A stretch of 64,000 nucleotides of DNA from Muscardinus avellanarius. Lineage: Eukaryota; Chordata; Mammalia; Rodentia; Gliridae. Each line of letters starts with the position of its first letter. Position 1 is the first letter of the stretch. This document shows, in pieces, positions 11,064 to 21,805 of the stretch. Both the position numbers and the translations under genes were made by a program. The stretch lies in contig OY726572.1 in assembly GCA_963383645.1 (NCBI GenBank), positions 22,755,792 to 22,819,791 of the forward strand. The letters run 5' to 3'. Below the pieces are notes generated by a model. That model made no database searches. It saw nothing but the letters and a program-made list of their open reading frames with translations, and had not been told where the DNA came from.

Positions 11064-12832
11064 CGTTTGTGGGTATTATGTTTAGTCCAGTCTTAATAGC
11101 AGGAATTTGGAAAAGTCAACTAGTAAGCAGTGGTGGTAAGGGTTGGGTGGCGGTGGAGTAGCTAGGGGTGATGGGTGCAGGAGTCAGGTAAGGTATAGAA
11201 TATTAATAGATTGTGGAAGAGTTTAAGTATAATAAGACTGTATCAGGTTGAGAATGGGAGAAGTTTAGATAGTAAGGCTCTTGTATTAATTGAAATATTT
11301 AATATAGAGATGTGAGAAACTTTGTGTATTAAACAGAAAGATACAGTTGGGGGGCAAAGAGAAAGTTTTGAGGGAAGATAGTATGTAGCCTAAATTACAG
11401 TCTTTGTAGAAGGAATGGGGGAAAGGAGCAAAGACAAACGGATAAAGAAACAAAATAAGGTACAAAGGCTAACTATTATACATCATGTATAGTTGACAAT
11501 GTCGACAAAAACAAAAATATACCGCCAAGAGAGAAAAAAAGGGTTAAGAGAATAAACAGAATAAAAATGAAACAAAACACTAATCACCATATATAAGTAA
11601 AAAAAAGCTTATCCCCCTAGAAAACCAAAAACCAAAACAAACCCAAAGACCCAAAATATAAAACAAACAATACCAAACAGCTAAACTAAAAAATAAAATA
11701 TAAAAAGATAGAAAATTAATAAAAAAAATAACAGTCCTACTACGTTACGAATATATGGTGTATGTGCCACTGTCTTGTATTTGCTTGGAGCGGCCCCTTG
11801 TGGCCCTGTGCAGGTATCACGCCTTAAGCGCCCTTCTGTGATACCAGAGATAAAATGGCCCCCTCTGTGCCCACTGGTGCCCACAGTTATGTCCGTGCCT
11901 GGTGGCACTCACTGTGTGCTTGCTGGGTCCTGTGGCTCGTCTGAGCTCAAGCTATTACCTGGCATCCCAGTCAGGGGCTCTGAAGTTCTGAAAGCTCTTC
12001 CATATCCCGCTGATTTTCTGCTCCCACCGTTAGCAGGTCCGCTTCCGGGTCCCTGAAGGTCTCCAGGTGCCTCTGCGGGGCCGCATCTGGTGGGCAAGCT
12101 GTGCAGGTGCAGCTCAGGAGCTCCAGTGAGCTCATACCTTACGATGCTGGAGTTCTATGGCCACTTTCAGAATCTAGGGCCTCTCTCAGAATGCTATGGG
12201 GGTGGCTGCCTGTGCCTGCAATCCACGGGCAGTCTGGCAGCCCAGTCAGGGGCTCTGAAGGACTGGCAGCTCTTCTATATCTGATGCTCTGGGGGTAGGG
12301 CAGGTGTGTTGCGGTGACTCTCACAGGTGGGTTTCTACCGCGGTAGTCCCCAAGTCTGTTTTGGGTCGTAAGCTTGGCTGCGCTTCAGGCCGCCAGGGTG
12401 GACCTGAAGGGCTCAGGCTGGGGCCGGAGGCTGCAGCACCTAGGGCTGGGGCTAGGCTTAGTGTAGCCTGAGCTTCCTCAGCCCCGGGTGGCTTACCGGC
12501 CGCGGGCGAGTTGGCACGGTGGCGGGCAGGTTGGCAGGGCGGTGGCTTGGCTCGGCTCCCTGGGTGCCTGAAAGACTGCTGTTTGGGCTGACAGCCCGTG
12601 CTGGCGCCAGCGCCACTGCTGTGGCTGCAGCAGATCCGATCGAACATTTTTTTTTTTCTTTTTTCTTCACCGTTCAGGATTTCTGAATTCTTTCCTCCGA
12701 AGATCCTGGATCATTTTGGTTTCTGTGATATATTTCTTTTGTTGGTTAAGACACTGCATTCTCAGTAGTTGAACTTTATTTATTTCAGCTACTGAGAAGT
12801 GCTGTGTCCCACAGTAGCCATTTTGAATCTCC
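11064..12832 (-). promoter_or_regulatory. LINE-1 5' UTR / internal promoter region, CpG-rich
   Basis: These 1.77 kb precede ORF1. The distal half (about 11760-12650) is GC- and CpG-rich, unlike the surrounding intron. The proximal half is A-rich. An internal similarity repeats at an offset of about 275 bp: 'cagtcaggggctctgaag' at 11968 and again at 12243. The first bases of the element contain a YY1-like core. It is probably a former pol II promoter; present activity cannot be judged from sequence. Confidence 0.65.
12817..12828 (-). promoter_or_regulatory. YY1-like site at the LINE-1 5' end
   Basis: The + strand reads gccattttgaat, i.e. CAAAATGGC on the element strand, within 20 nt of the L1 start. 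Human L1 carries a YY1 site (CAAGATGGC) at the same place that positions transcription start. The function here is inferred from position and motif. Confidence 0.55.
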
Positions 12833-12843
12833 TGGTGGTTTTA
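12833..12843. repeat. Target-site duplication, LINE-1 5' side
   Basis: The second copy of the 11-mer tggtggtttta (first at 5518-5528). The host repeat resumes immediately after it. Confidence 0.65.
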
Positions 12844-15085
12844 AATATACTCATAATGTCATACATTCATGGCCATCAGTGGGACAGTGGATTTTTAATG
12901 TTTATTTATTTATTCATTTATTTAATTATTTATTTTTTACTTGCCACAACTGAGGAAAACCAACTTCCTAGTTAGTTAAAAAACATCTTTGCACCTCTTC
13001 ATTGTAATTCATGTAAGTGCCAATTTAGGAAATAAAGCAGGATGCATGTTGGTTGTTCCTGTGGGCCTGGGAGCTCTAACTGTAACGGGGAGTTCGCTGT
13101 TTACCTGAGGTAAATTGTAGACAAAGATCTTCCAGGCTCTTTGGCTTTCCCAGGAAGAGGACATGAGACATTTGACTTCATTTATTATTCTTTTAGGTGA
13201 CAATCTATGACTTACATCTTTATTGAAGACCATCCAGGTCACAAATATAAGGGGCGGGGGCTGAGAAACCCGGGCCAGGGCGACATCAGTGGCACACAGG
13301 CTCTCCTTTGGGAGTCTGAAGCCTGGTTGTCTCAAGCTCCCTGCCCCTGACCCAGTGCCAGGCCCTGCCCACTGAGGTGAGTGGCAGTACTGCTCATAGC
13401 AGAGACAAAGGGTACTTTTAGGGCCTTGGTGCTTGTTCACTGTTCTGTAGTTAAAGCCTAGTTTTATTAATAAGATTTTTTAAATCAGAAGAAAAAAAGC
13501 AGATACAGGGCAAGAAAACATATGCATTTATGCACTGCAAATGCTCTTAGCAAGAGGGAGCAGTGTTTTAAGGGCACTCTGGCCTTGTTGGTTCAACAAA
13601 CCTAAAAGTGATCTTATCTTTTAACTCTATAATCATTTTCCTTGGACTAAATCTCAAAGAAACTATTACAAAAAGTTAAGTCTGGTCTTAGGCACATGTC
13701 TGATAGGCACATGATCTTCTGAATCTAGGGGTGGGGGAGATAGAAATGAAAGTATACAACTCATGGAAGAGAAATAAGTTTTCTTCCTGACTTTGGACTC
13801 AAGGAATTTATATGTGACCTTCGAGAAGAGGGACACTCTAAAGGAACACAATATCTTTCGCTAAAAAACAGGGATAGTTGGCAACCCAAGCAAGAACCAT
13901 TCAGCGAGGACATTTCTAGACTGAGTTCCCTGGGGCTCTGCAGGAGGAAAGTGAGGTGCCTAAGATCATGCTTAGGAAGAGCCTCAGAAAGAAATAAGAC
14001 AGAAAGAAGGCTTTACCACTAGCCCTGCAACAGACCTGGCTGAACAGACCTCTGGGGCAACCTCGAACTGAAACAGGGACAGACGGGACAGACAGGGATG
14101 TTGCGGACCCTTCCCGGCTGCCTTCTGTGCAGCCCCCACCTGGTGAGCAGCAGCTGTCTCTGGGGTCCTTGCCTGCGCCACCCCCAGGAGATGGAGTCGC
14201 TCCTCAGCCTCCTGTCTCCTAAGTTGCCTCAGGGGACAGCCAGTCTGCCTGGAGCTTAGGAGTTTGTCTTCTTGTACATTTTATTTATTTATTTTTCACA
14301 CAGAAAAGAAAAGGTGGGTCAACTTTTGAGGTAGTTTTATTTTTATTAACTGCATGGAAGAAGAGGACTATGTGTGTTGGGTCAGTAGCAGAGGTCTCTC
14401 TCTCTTCCCCCAGGAAACCTTTCTTTTACTTGGGGCAAATGTGGCAGAGAGAGAGAGCTGACAAAATAATATAGGTTGAACATCCCCAATCTGATATTCA
14501 AGATGCTTCCAAATCCAACACTTGAGCATTATGGATTTGGGGTTAGGGATACTCACTTGGTAAAGTCTATGCAAATATTCCCAAATTTGGAAAGCCCTGA
14601 AATCTGGACACTTCTGATCCCAAGGATTTCAGTGGAGAGATACCCCTGCACAGCATAGAAGTTGGAGGCTGCTATTTGGAGCCTTTAACCAGGGTTGGTT
14701 GTGTTCCTTCTTAGATTTGATTTTCTTCAGATAAAAATGACTCTCTTGGCCTCTGGGAGTGAGCCCCTCATGCCTCAATGTGAGCATCAGTTAGAGTGGC
14801 ACCAGGTGTTTCTGACCTTGGGCTTACCCTTTTATGACATGAACCATCTCTTCTGGGGGGATTTGATTTTCCTTGTGAGTAATAGATTGGATAAAACAGA
14901 AAATAGACCCCAAATTAAAAACACACAACAAGAAAGCTCCAGGAACTCCACACCTGTGGTGGAAACCAGGGTCCCCGTCAGGCTTGCCAGTGTCTCCTGC
15001 AGGCTGGCCTGGCTGAGTCTGGGTGTCCCTGGCCTTAACATCCTTCCTGTAGCCGCCATCACTCAGCCTATTTCACTCTCCACAG
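12844..15085 (+). other. Rest of the 9.8-kb intron
   Basis: The old repeat continues to about 12900, then a (TTTA)n tract at 12901-12935. From 12950 to 14450 I see no recognisable gene or repeat. A Tigger-like DNA transposon relic is at 14462-14655. The stretch from 14700 to 15085 is ordinary intron ending in a good pyrimidine tract. Confidence 0.5.
14462..14655. mobile_element. Tigger-type (pogo) DNA transposon relic
   Basis: It has the start 'aggttgaacatccccaatct', an internal 'tatgcaaatattcccaaatt' and 'acacttctgatcccaaggat', a pattern known from Tigger-derived non-autonomous elements. The transposase is absent. Confidence 0.55.
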
Positions 15086-15148
15086 GAAAACCACCTGACA
15101 GATGGCATGTCCAAGCTGGCTGATATGCTGTACTACCTGTACCAGGAG
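15086..15148 (+). CDS. PLB1: PLB1 exon, repeat 1
   Basis: The exon is 63 nt, phase 0 at both ends, with acceptor CACTCTCCACAG and donor GTGAGG. It encodes a helix ending MSKLADMLYYLYQE. Its repeat-2 counterpart is the 66-nt exon at 53539-53604 (RLALDLLHSE). It follows the 9.8-kb intron that carries the LINE-1, so correct splicing of this gene must skip the whole element. Confidence 0.9.
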
Positions 15149-15563
15149 GTGAGGCTGTGAGCATCCCCGCAGACACCCCCTGGCTCTGTGCTTCCCCGAG
15201 GCCGCTCTCTAACTGAGACTGGGCCACTGAGTATAAAGCCTACAGGGTTCCACTTTCTAGAACGACCTGGTGAATCTTCAAGGTGTAAGAAAGCAAGGAC
15301 AGTGCTGTGGCTCTCTTCCCCCATGCTCCCTGGGTTGTGGCCCGGTGGATGCCATTCTGGGAGGTCCCCGGCACACCAGGAGGGGGGAGCAGCACAGGTG
15401 CAGGGGTGATAGCTTTTGATCAGCCTCAGCCAAATGCTTCCCAAAGGAGCCTGTTTGCTTAACCTGGGGGTGGCCCCAAACTAGGCCTAAAGCCCAAGTT
15501 TCAGAGAGCTCCCAGGCAACCATGGAGACTTGTAAACACTTTCCTATCCATCTGTCCTCCTAG

Positions 15564-15643
15564 GTCCCCAAAGCATTTGTGAACCTGGTGGATCTCTCCG
15601 AGGTTGTGGCTATGTCGCGCTCGCAGCAGGGGACTCAACTCAG
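15564..15643 (+). CDS. PLB1: PLB1 exon, repeat 1 VPKAFVNLV strand
   Basis: The exon is 80 nt. It enters in phase 0 after TCCTCCTAG and leaves two bases (AG). It encodes VPKAFVNLVDLSEVV, then a Ser/Gln-rich stretch. The VPxAFVN signature recurs in repeat 2 at 53899. The donor is CAG|GTATTC, which is weak after the first GT. No better in-frame donor lies close by, and the split Ser codon fits the next exon exactly. Confidence 0.9.
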
Positions 15644-16106
15644 GTATTCAAGGAGGTAGAACGGGACCAGCAGCTGCTTATGGCCGCCATGTGCTAGGTC
15701 CTGCATGAGGGCACAGAGAATGGGGAGACCCTAGAGGCTCAGCCGCAGGTGTGAGCTCCTCCTGCAGCCAGCGTGGGGAGGATGTGCCACCAAGTGCTGC
15801 TCCTGCGACCAAGTTAAGGATAAAATGTTCGGTCTCGTTGATGCAGTGCCTAGAGGATTCCCTCTGCAGAAAAAATGAGAGCTTAAAAATCAGGTTTGGC
15901 AAAACATCCCTGAGCCAAGAAGTATCACTTCTGGAGATTTGATGGGGGTGGGGGGAGAATGTAGCCTAAATGTATTTTATTTTCTCAGAACTTGATTTCC
16001 AAATAGTGCTGAAAGTTTTCACAGGATTGACCCTTTTTGGGCCCGTGTCCTAAGAATCTTGGCTTTGAACTCAGGAAAGAAATTCATGTGGAAAAAGTTA
16101 GGGCCA

Positions 16107-16327
16107 GATCCAGGCACTGTGGCACATTCCTGAAATCCCAGTACTTGGGAGGCTGAGGCAGGAGGATCACGGTTCACAGACAGCCTCAGCTACTTAGTGA
16201 GGCTCTCTGCAACTTAGTGAGACCTTGTTTCAAAATAAAGGATAAAAAAATAGAGTTGGGGGTGTAGCTCAGACGTAGAATGCCCCTGGGTTCCATCCCT
16301 AGTACCACACACACAAAAAAAAAAAGG
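16107..16327 (+). repeat. B1-dID SINE
   Basis: The left arm is 'ccaggcactgtggcacattc' and the right arm 'gggggtgtagctcagacgta', ending 'tagtaccac' with an A-rich tail. Confidence 0.88.
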
Positions 16328-16355
16328 AAAAGAAAAAGGAAAAAAGTTAGGGCCA

Positions 16356-16357
<2 letters not shown>

Positions 16358-16395
<38 letters not shown>
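16358..16395. repeat. (CA)n microsatellite
   Basis: About 19 CA units, 30 nt after the SINE A-tail and 300 nt before an exon. Confidence 0.95.
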
Positions 16396-16398
<3 letters not shown>

Positions 16399-16691
16399 TA
16401 GGGGAGGGAGGATGGGATGTGAGTCTTAGGTTGAGGAGCAAATGGGGGGAGGAGGCACCCCAGGAGATGATGCGGGAGAGGAAGATGGTCTCCACAGCCC
16501 ACCTGCCTCCCAGGATCAGATCTCCACAGGTGCCTCTCCACCCTGACCTGTACCCTCCTCAGCATTTGCCCCCTCCCTCTGCACCCTCTAAGATCCCAGC
16601 TTCTCCCTCCTCACTCCCTAAGCAACCCCAGGCCCCAGGTGGCCCTTCTTCCCACCGACCTCTCTCTTTTCTGTCTCCCTTGAACCTGCAG

Positions 16692-16770
16692 TGGCTCAAC
16701 ATCAAATTCCTGCAGTTGCCCGGGAGACGCCTCTAAGCTGGACAAGGCTGTAATGCAGTGGTCCTATCAG
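16692..16770 (+). CDS. PLB1: PLB1 exon, repeat 1 (CSC motif, MQWSYQ)
   Basis: The exon is 79 nt with acceptor GAACCTGCAG and donor GTGAGC. Its first base completes a Ser codon. It encodes a small Ser/Thr-rich segment with Cys-Ser-Cys, then KAVMQWSYQ. The Cys-x-Cys corresponds to CPC in the repeat-2 exon at 56621-56702, and the C-terminal end to the helix that precedes the QPFF exon. One frame is open throughout. Confidence 0.91.
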
Positions 16771-17724
16771 GTGAGCCCCCGAGCCTGGGCTGCTGGCTCG
16801 CAGTGGGAGGTGGTAGGGAACGGGGAGCCGGGGATGAGGTGTTGGTAGGTTTGGTTCCCTGGGACTTCTGAATCAGCATTTGGGACTAATTCTCAGGTCA
16901 CTTCCCATGATGAGTTCCTACTCCTGCAGGTAGTAGGAGGGGCTACAGTGCAGGTGGGATGGGACACAGATACCACGCTGACACTCCACACACATTCTTT
17001 TGGAAATGCCTCCTCTTGTCCTGATCACTGGTGCCGCCGGGTCTGGGACTGGTGAGTTGGTTTTGCCCAGGTGGTGCCTATACTCCAGACTACAGCCCAG
17101 AGGCAAGCCAGGGCGCCCAGAGAGGTGCATCTGGTTGGCAGAAGAGATCCCAGCAGAGCATAGAGGGCTCTGTGAAAGTCCTCATCCTCATTGAGCTTCC
17201 AGTAGCAAGCCACACAAAGCACAAGGCTAACATGACCGTTGGCGTTGAAGAAGGAAGCTGTACCTGAAACGGCAGCATTCCTGAGCAGCTCCTGGCACAA
17301 GAGCTCGGCCCTTGAAGCGAGCGTGCTGCGTGGCCTTGTAGATTTTTTTTTTCCCAATTACTTCCAATAAGCACAAATCAGATCTTACATCTCACTAAAC
17401 TTTATGCATGGAAAGTGGCAGGCACTGGTTGTGCTGTTCCATACAAAATGGCTGAACTTCCCATCTAAACCTCAGAACAAAACATATCCTAACCAACCAC
17501 TTCCAGAGCCAGCCTGCTCCCAGGTGTCTCTGGTGTTACCCAATGGCCTTTGAGAGATAGTGAGAGCTCATCACGAGTCCCGGAGCACGAGGCAAGAGGG
17601 AGCGTCCCACTAGCAAGCAATCGTGCTCCCATGTGATGGATGGGCCATTCTGGTGAGGAGCCGTCGGCCAGGCGGCTCTGGCTGGCTCTGTTCCCAGATG
17701 GCACCCCTCTGCTCCCTTCCCCAG
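16771..17724 (+). other. PLB1 intron, no repeat recognised
   Basis: Ordinary intron. Minus-strand open frames at 17025-17374 overlap in two frames and match no family I know. Confidence 0.5.
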
Positions 17725-17823
17725 GAAGCCTGGGAAAGCCTCCTGGCCTCCAGCAGTTTCAATGGGAAGGAGTCCTTCACTGTGGTCTTCCAGCCTTTCT
17801 TCTACAAGATGTTACGACCCCAG
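17725..17823 (+). CDS. PLB1: PLB1 exon, repeat 1 QPFF block
   Basis: The exon is 99 nt, phase 0, with acceptor CTTCCCCAG and donor GTGAGT. It encodes [12 protein letters not shown], then [12 protein letters not shown]. The FTVVxQPFF sequence is one of the most constant PLB signatures and recurs at 59581 in repeat 2. The tail MLRPQ replaces the MDLPRTS of repeat 2. Confidence 0.94.
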
Positions 17824-18044
17824 GTGAGTGGGCTGTGTGAGACAAGTGGGTGCAGATGGGGGGACAGTCTGGGCCCCCCATCTGCTCCCACGTCCTTCTC
17901 TTGCCCTCGCCCCATCCCCTCAGATGCCCTAGTTACAGAACCCAGGGCAGTGAGTGCTGAAAAACCCTTTTATACTATTGAATGCCCTTTCCACAAGGGA
18001 TTGTTGCATTGTCCCATGAAGGGGAAGAGCCGGGACTCAGAGGG

Positions 18045-18165
18045 CTCCGCTTCCACTCCTGGATCTGGAATGAGCCAGCCTGTGGCCTTGGGCAATGGCT
18101 TGACGTCTCTGTGCCTTGGTTCTGCGTCTATGCTGTTATTAATATTCCTTCCCTCTAGGGTGGGT
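18045..18165 (+). repeat. MIR-like fragment
   Basis: The order 'gtggccttgggcaatggctt', then 'ctctgtgccttggttctgcg', matches the sense MIR core. Confidence 0.5.
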
Positions 18166-18748
18166 GCCAAGCTCACCTCAAGCAAATAGGTGGGAAGAGC
18201 TCCGAGCAGTGCAGATTTGGGGAGTCTTCGCAGCTGTGATTACTAAGATGAGCACCAGCTCTTGCTCCTCCCTCTGCACACTCACACATCCCCAAGAGAG
18301 GAGCATTTGCTGTCTCTGGGCCTGAAGCCACCCAGATCATGCAGCCCTGGGGGTGGGTCCACAGCTGAACAGGGTCTCTGCAGCCTCGGAGGCTTCCGGG
18401 TTGACTGGGACACTCCTGCCTGCAACTCCCCAGTTCATACCCGTGAGGATCATTGTGCTACATTCAGGATCTACCAATGTTTAATATAATGGCTTAAGAG
18501 GAGAAGGAGGAAAGAAGGGCATCCCCCCTCATTCCTGCTCAGCCCATACCTGAACGGAGAACCCCTGATAACACAGAGCAAGCCAATACTTGCCCTGCTC
18601 TTCTGGCCCTGGCATCTGAGCCCAGGCCCCAGGCAGCATTCCTATAATCCTGTAGATGGGGAGGGCCTATGGGACGGAGCTGGATGGACACCAGTTTGTA
18701 GAAGCATCGTGTTCTTGGGAGCTCCTTTCTCTCCTGGTTCTCTTCCAG

Positions 18749-18805
18749 GAGGGGCCCCTGCTCCAGGATCCCACCACCCTGGCCGTGAGCCTCTGGAACA
18801 GCATG
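18749..18805 (+). CDS. PLB1: PLB1 exon, repeat 1, shortened: catalytic His segment missing
   Basis: The exon is 57 nt, phase 0, with acceptor TCTCTTCCAG and donor GTGAGT. It encodes EGPLLQDPTTLAVSLWNSM. The repeat-2 counterpart (59782-59877) is 96 nt and contains FFAPDCFHF with the catalytic His. The 39 missing nucleotides (13 codons) remove that Asp-x-x-His region while keeping the flanking EG start and the LWxxM end. Repeat 1 therefore cannot have a complete SGNH active site. Confidence 0.91.
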
Positions 18806-19157
18806 GTGAGTAGGCGGAGCCGGGGGCCACCAGCCTGGGGGTGGCTTACAGGAGGGGCAGCGCCATTACCACCCAGAGCCTCCTCTGCCTGCTGCACACA
18901 GGGGACTGCAGGCTATGAGGAAGTTTCTCATACCTGGCACAGGTCCAGCTCTTCCCCAGGAATTTGACCTTCTGTCTCATAGCTGGGCCAACCCCCACCA
19001 GGGACAGGTGCTCAGGGGATACCTGTCTCCCTCTCCCAGGAGGCTGAGCCATTTCCCCAGAGTGTGTGGAAGACATGCTTTGAGTGGGGTTCTGGGCATG
19101 GGACCCCCTTGCCATTCCTGTTTAGTGGGTGGCATCGTGCAGTGTTAGGGATTGGAA

Positions 19158-19540
19158 TAAGCAGGTACAGTTGCACATGCCTGTAATTTCAGTACTTGGG
19201 AGGCTAAGGCAGGAGGAGCACAGGTTCTAGGCCAGCGTCAGCAACTTAATGAGGCCCTCAAAAACTTAATGAGACCCTGTTTCAAATTTTTTTTTTTTTG
19301 GTGGTACTGGGGTTCTTGGAAGCCCTTTTAAATTAGGGCTACACTCCCAGACCTATTTTATACTTTTATTTGGAAACAGGGTCTCTTAAAGCCAGAGAGG
19401 CTGGCTTCGAACCTGCGTGATCCTCCTGTCTCAGCCTCCTAAGCGCGGGGATTACAAGCCTGCGCCACCACGCCCGGCTGTTTCAAATTTTTAAAAAGGC
19501 TGGGGTGTAGCTAAGAGGTAGAATGCTTCAGAATTCAAAT
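19158..19540 (+). repeat. B1-dID SINE interrupted by another SINE
   Basis: The host copy runs 19158-19286 and resumes at 19488-19540 with 'ggctggggtgtagctaagag'. Between the halves sits a minus-strand copy (19287-19478). Confidence 0.88.
19287..19478 (-). repeat. Nested younger-type SINE with target duplication
   Basis: It starts with poly-T, 'ggtggtactggggttcttgg', and ends 'cgccaccacgcccggc'. The duplicated tgtttcaaa lies at 19278-19286 and 19479-19487. Confidence 0.92.
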
Positions 19541-19632
19541 CTCAGTAGCAGTATATTAGTAGTAATGGTAGTAGTAATAGTAGTAGTAGTAGTAGTAGTA
19601 GTAGCAGCAGCAGCAGCAGTAGCAATAGGTTG
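19541..19632. repeat. (AGT)n/(AGC)n microsatellite in a SINE tail
   Basis: AGT/AAT units change to AGC units and back, directly after the right arm of the interrupted SINE. Confidence 0.92.
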
Positions 19633-20947
19633 TAGTAACAACAGCAATAAGGCCTCTGGGTAGTGCCAGCACAGACCTCAGTGTGGAGAAGACCTGGGTT
19701 CATTTCTTAATCCCAGCCCTCACAACTCTGTGGACTCGGATCTCAGCTCCTTTCTGCAAAGCCCCTGACCCACGCATCCAGTGCGCAGCCATATTAAGGA
19801 CTCACACGTGCCGGCTTTGTGATGTCACCGTGCCGGGCTTCCCCAAGGGCTTCGGGCTAGCTAGTGGATGGACTGCAGCAGCAAAGCCTGGAGCCTGTCC
19901 AGGGCACCAGACAGAGACCTCTTTTTGCCATTTATATTATTCCCGATCCAAGCTGCCCTATTTTTAGAATTCCAGCGACAGAAAAGGATTAGAACCTTTC
20001 TTCCATCTCTGCAACTGCTGCCCTGTGCTGAGTATCCGAGCAGCTGTGCCTTGGCACACATTAGGACAGAGCGGGAATGGGAGGGGGATGGCCTCCCATG
20101 CCTGTAGACGGAAGCACCCTGCCCTACAGAGGGGACATTGGACTTCTTAGAATAGGGATGTTTGTCTGTGGACCCATTCCCTCGGTTGGATATTCTCTAA
20201 GCAAACCATTTGTTGCTGATCTTTCATGAGGGCAAAGAAAGGCCGGACCCCTAAAGTGGGGGCTGCTCCTCCACGTCCTCTCCAGCTCAGCCATGACTTA
20301 ATCCTCTCTTCCTGTACCACCTTTCTCCCAGGCAACACATGGACAGGCACCTTCAGCATGCCCCGCCCTGTGCGGGGGTAAGGGGGGCAGGAGGATACAA
20401 GAGGCATCAAGTGAAGCCTCCGTCCCCATGGAGCTTCAGGGGTGGCTGGGAAGGGCAGGTAACCCAAGGAACAGGGTGGATAGGAACTCAGCCAGAGCGG
20501 ATGTGCCAGACTGCACCCACAGGCGATCTGGACCACAGGGCCAGGGGAGACCTTGAGATAAGATCAGAGGTGGCTTTGAGGGTGCTGGAAGAGTCTTGGA
20601 AGGCATTTTTGGCAAGAGGACCTTTGTGAGCAGGGGGCTTGTAGAGGAGAGGATCCGGTGTGGCAGGCAGGCCAGGAAGGGCCAGCCAGAGAGGGAGCAT
20701 GGGCGATGGGGCCCAGAGAGCAGGTGCAGCCTGGGGCGCCAGAGGAGCAGCTGGAGGGCAGAGGGCAGCTGCTGGCTCCTTCACTTCCTCTTTTTATCTT
20801 GCTATGGGTTGTCCTGGTATTGGTGGCAGCGGCGATAATAACCATCTTCACTGGGCTGCTAGGGGATGTCCCCTTTCATATAACCAGACATGCTGCACAC
20901 CCAGTTTGTTCTGACCCACTTGAGAGGTCAGAAGCATCAGCTTAGGC

Positions 20948-21151
20948 ACTTTGCAACTCAGTGAGACCTTGTTTCAAAATAAAGAATAAAGTATAGAGCT
21001 GGGGGTGTAGCTTGGAGGTAGAATGCTTCTTGGGTTCCATCCCCAGTACCACCAAAAATATATATAAATAAAATAAGAATTAAAAAATAAAATAGGACTA
21101 GAGCTGTAGCTTGGAGGTAGAATACTCTTGAGTTCAACCCCTAGTACCAAA
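20948..21151 (+). repeat. 5'-truncated SINE with a duplicated ID arm
   Basis: It begins within the left arm ('tttgcaactcagtgagacct'), has one right arm (about 20996-21050), an A/T-rich spacer, and then a second right arm (about 21092-21148; 'ctgtagcttggaggtagaat'). Confidence 0.82.
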
Positions 21152-21805
21152 AGGAGAGAAAGTCTCACCCTCCAAGGCCAAAGGCCTGGGGCTTAGTGTC
21201 AGTGGGACTTGGAGGAGGAAGAGGCAGGGGCTTTTCTGGGCAGGCAGCTGTCCCTGTCTCTCTAGACCTGGCCAAGTGACCACAGTCCACCGCTTCCCAG
21301 GAAATTCCTTGTGGTCCATACCCCAGGAGGGGCTCTGGGCAAGGCGCCCGGAAGCCCTGGTTCTGCTCCCGGTCCCCTTTTGGTGGCATGGTGAGGCAAA
21401 GCCTGTGGTCTTGCTGGGCCTCCATTATTTCTACCTGCTGAAAGGGGTCCTCAGAGGACCTCAAAGGGCCTTTGAGAACAGGGGAGCCTTGCAGCTTCTT
21501 CTTGCCTTCCTGTCTACTCATCGTGCCCCCCTAGGGTGGTGGAGGGCAGGAGTCTCTGCCCCACCTCCTTGATTATTGCCAGAGCCACTATGGTCAGAGT
21601 CAGGAGTGTGTGCCCATTCTGTGCCCACCTTTGCAGACATTCAGCCTGGGCAACAGCCCCCTCCTGGGTGGGGAGCTGAGAGGGGGCCCCTTTCCAATGA
21701 TCACAGGGGCCTAGGTCTACCACTCCTGTCCTGACCACACGCAGGACACACCTGCAGGAGGAGGGTTCCCTGCTCAGCGTCCCACAGAGCCATGTGTGGC
21801 TGTGC

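Larger units (their letters stand above)
5529..12832 (-). mobile_element. Near full-length LINE-1 retrotransposon (decayed)
   Basis: This is a minus-strand L1 of about 7.3 kb, of which about 0.4 kb is two later SINEs in its 3' UTR. In element order: a CpG-rich 5' UTR (12832 to about 11064), ORF1 (about 11063 to 10113), a spacer of about 30 nt, ORF2 (10082 to about 6300), and a 3' UTR (to about 5529). The 5' end is complete, starting with an L1-like AGATTCAAAATGGC motif. An 11-bp duplicated target flanks it. Both reading frames carry stops and frameshifts, so it cannot move on its own. It lies antisense to PLB1 in the 9.8-kb intron. Confidence 0.85.
15644..16691 (+). other. PLB1 intron
   Basis: It contains one SINE (16107-16327) and a (CA)n tract (16358-16395). 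The remainder is unremarkable, with a CT-rich stretch before the acceptor. Confidence 0.6.

Noticed and set aside
13009..13440. A 143-codon minus-strand frame
   Set aside because: No motif or similarity that I know; probably chance in GC-rich intron.
17025..17374. Two overlapping minus-strand frames of about 100 codons
   Set aside because: Composition is unremarkable, no family is recognised, and there is no poly-A, splice or start context.
17623..18189. A 188-codon open frame on the + strand
   Set aside because: It only reads through the real PLB1 exon 17725-17823 into both introns. Splice sites and homology confine coding to the exon.
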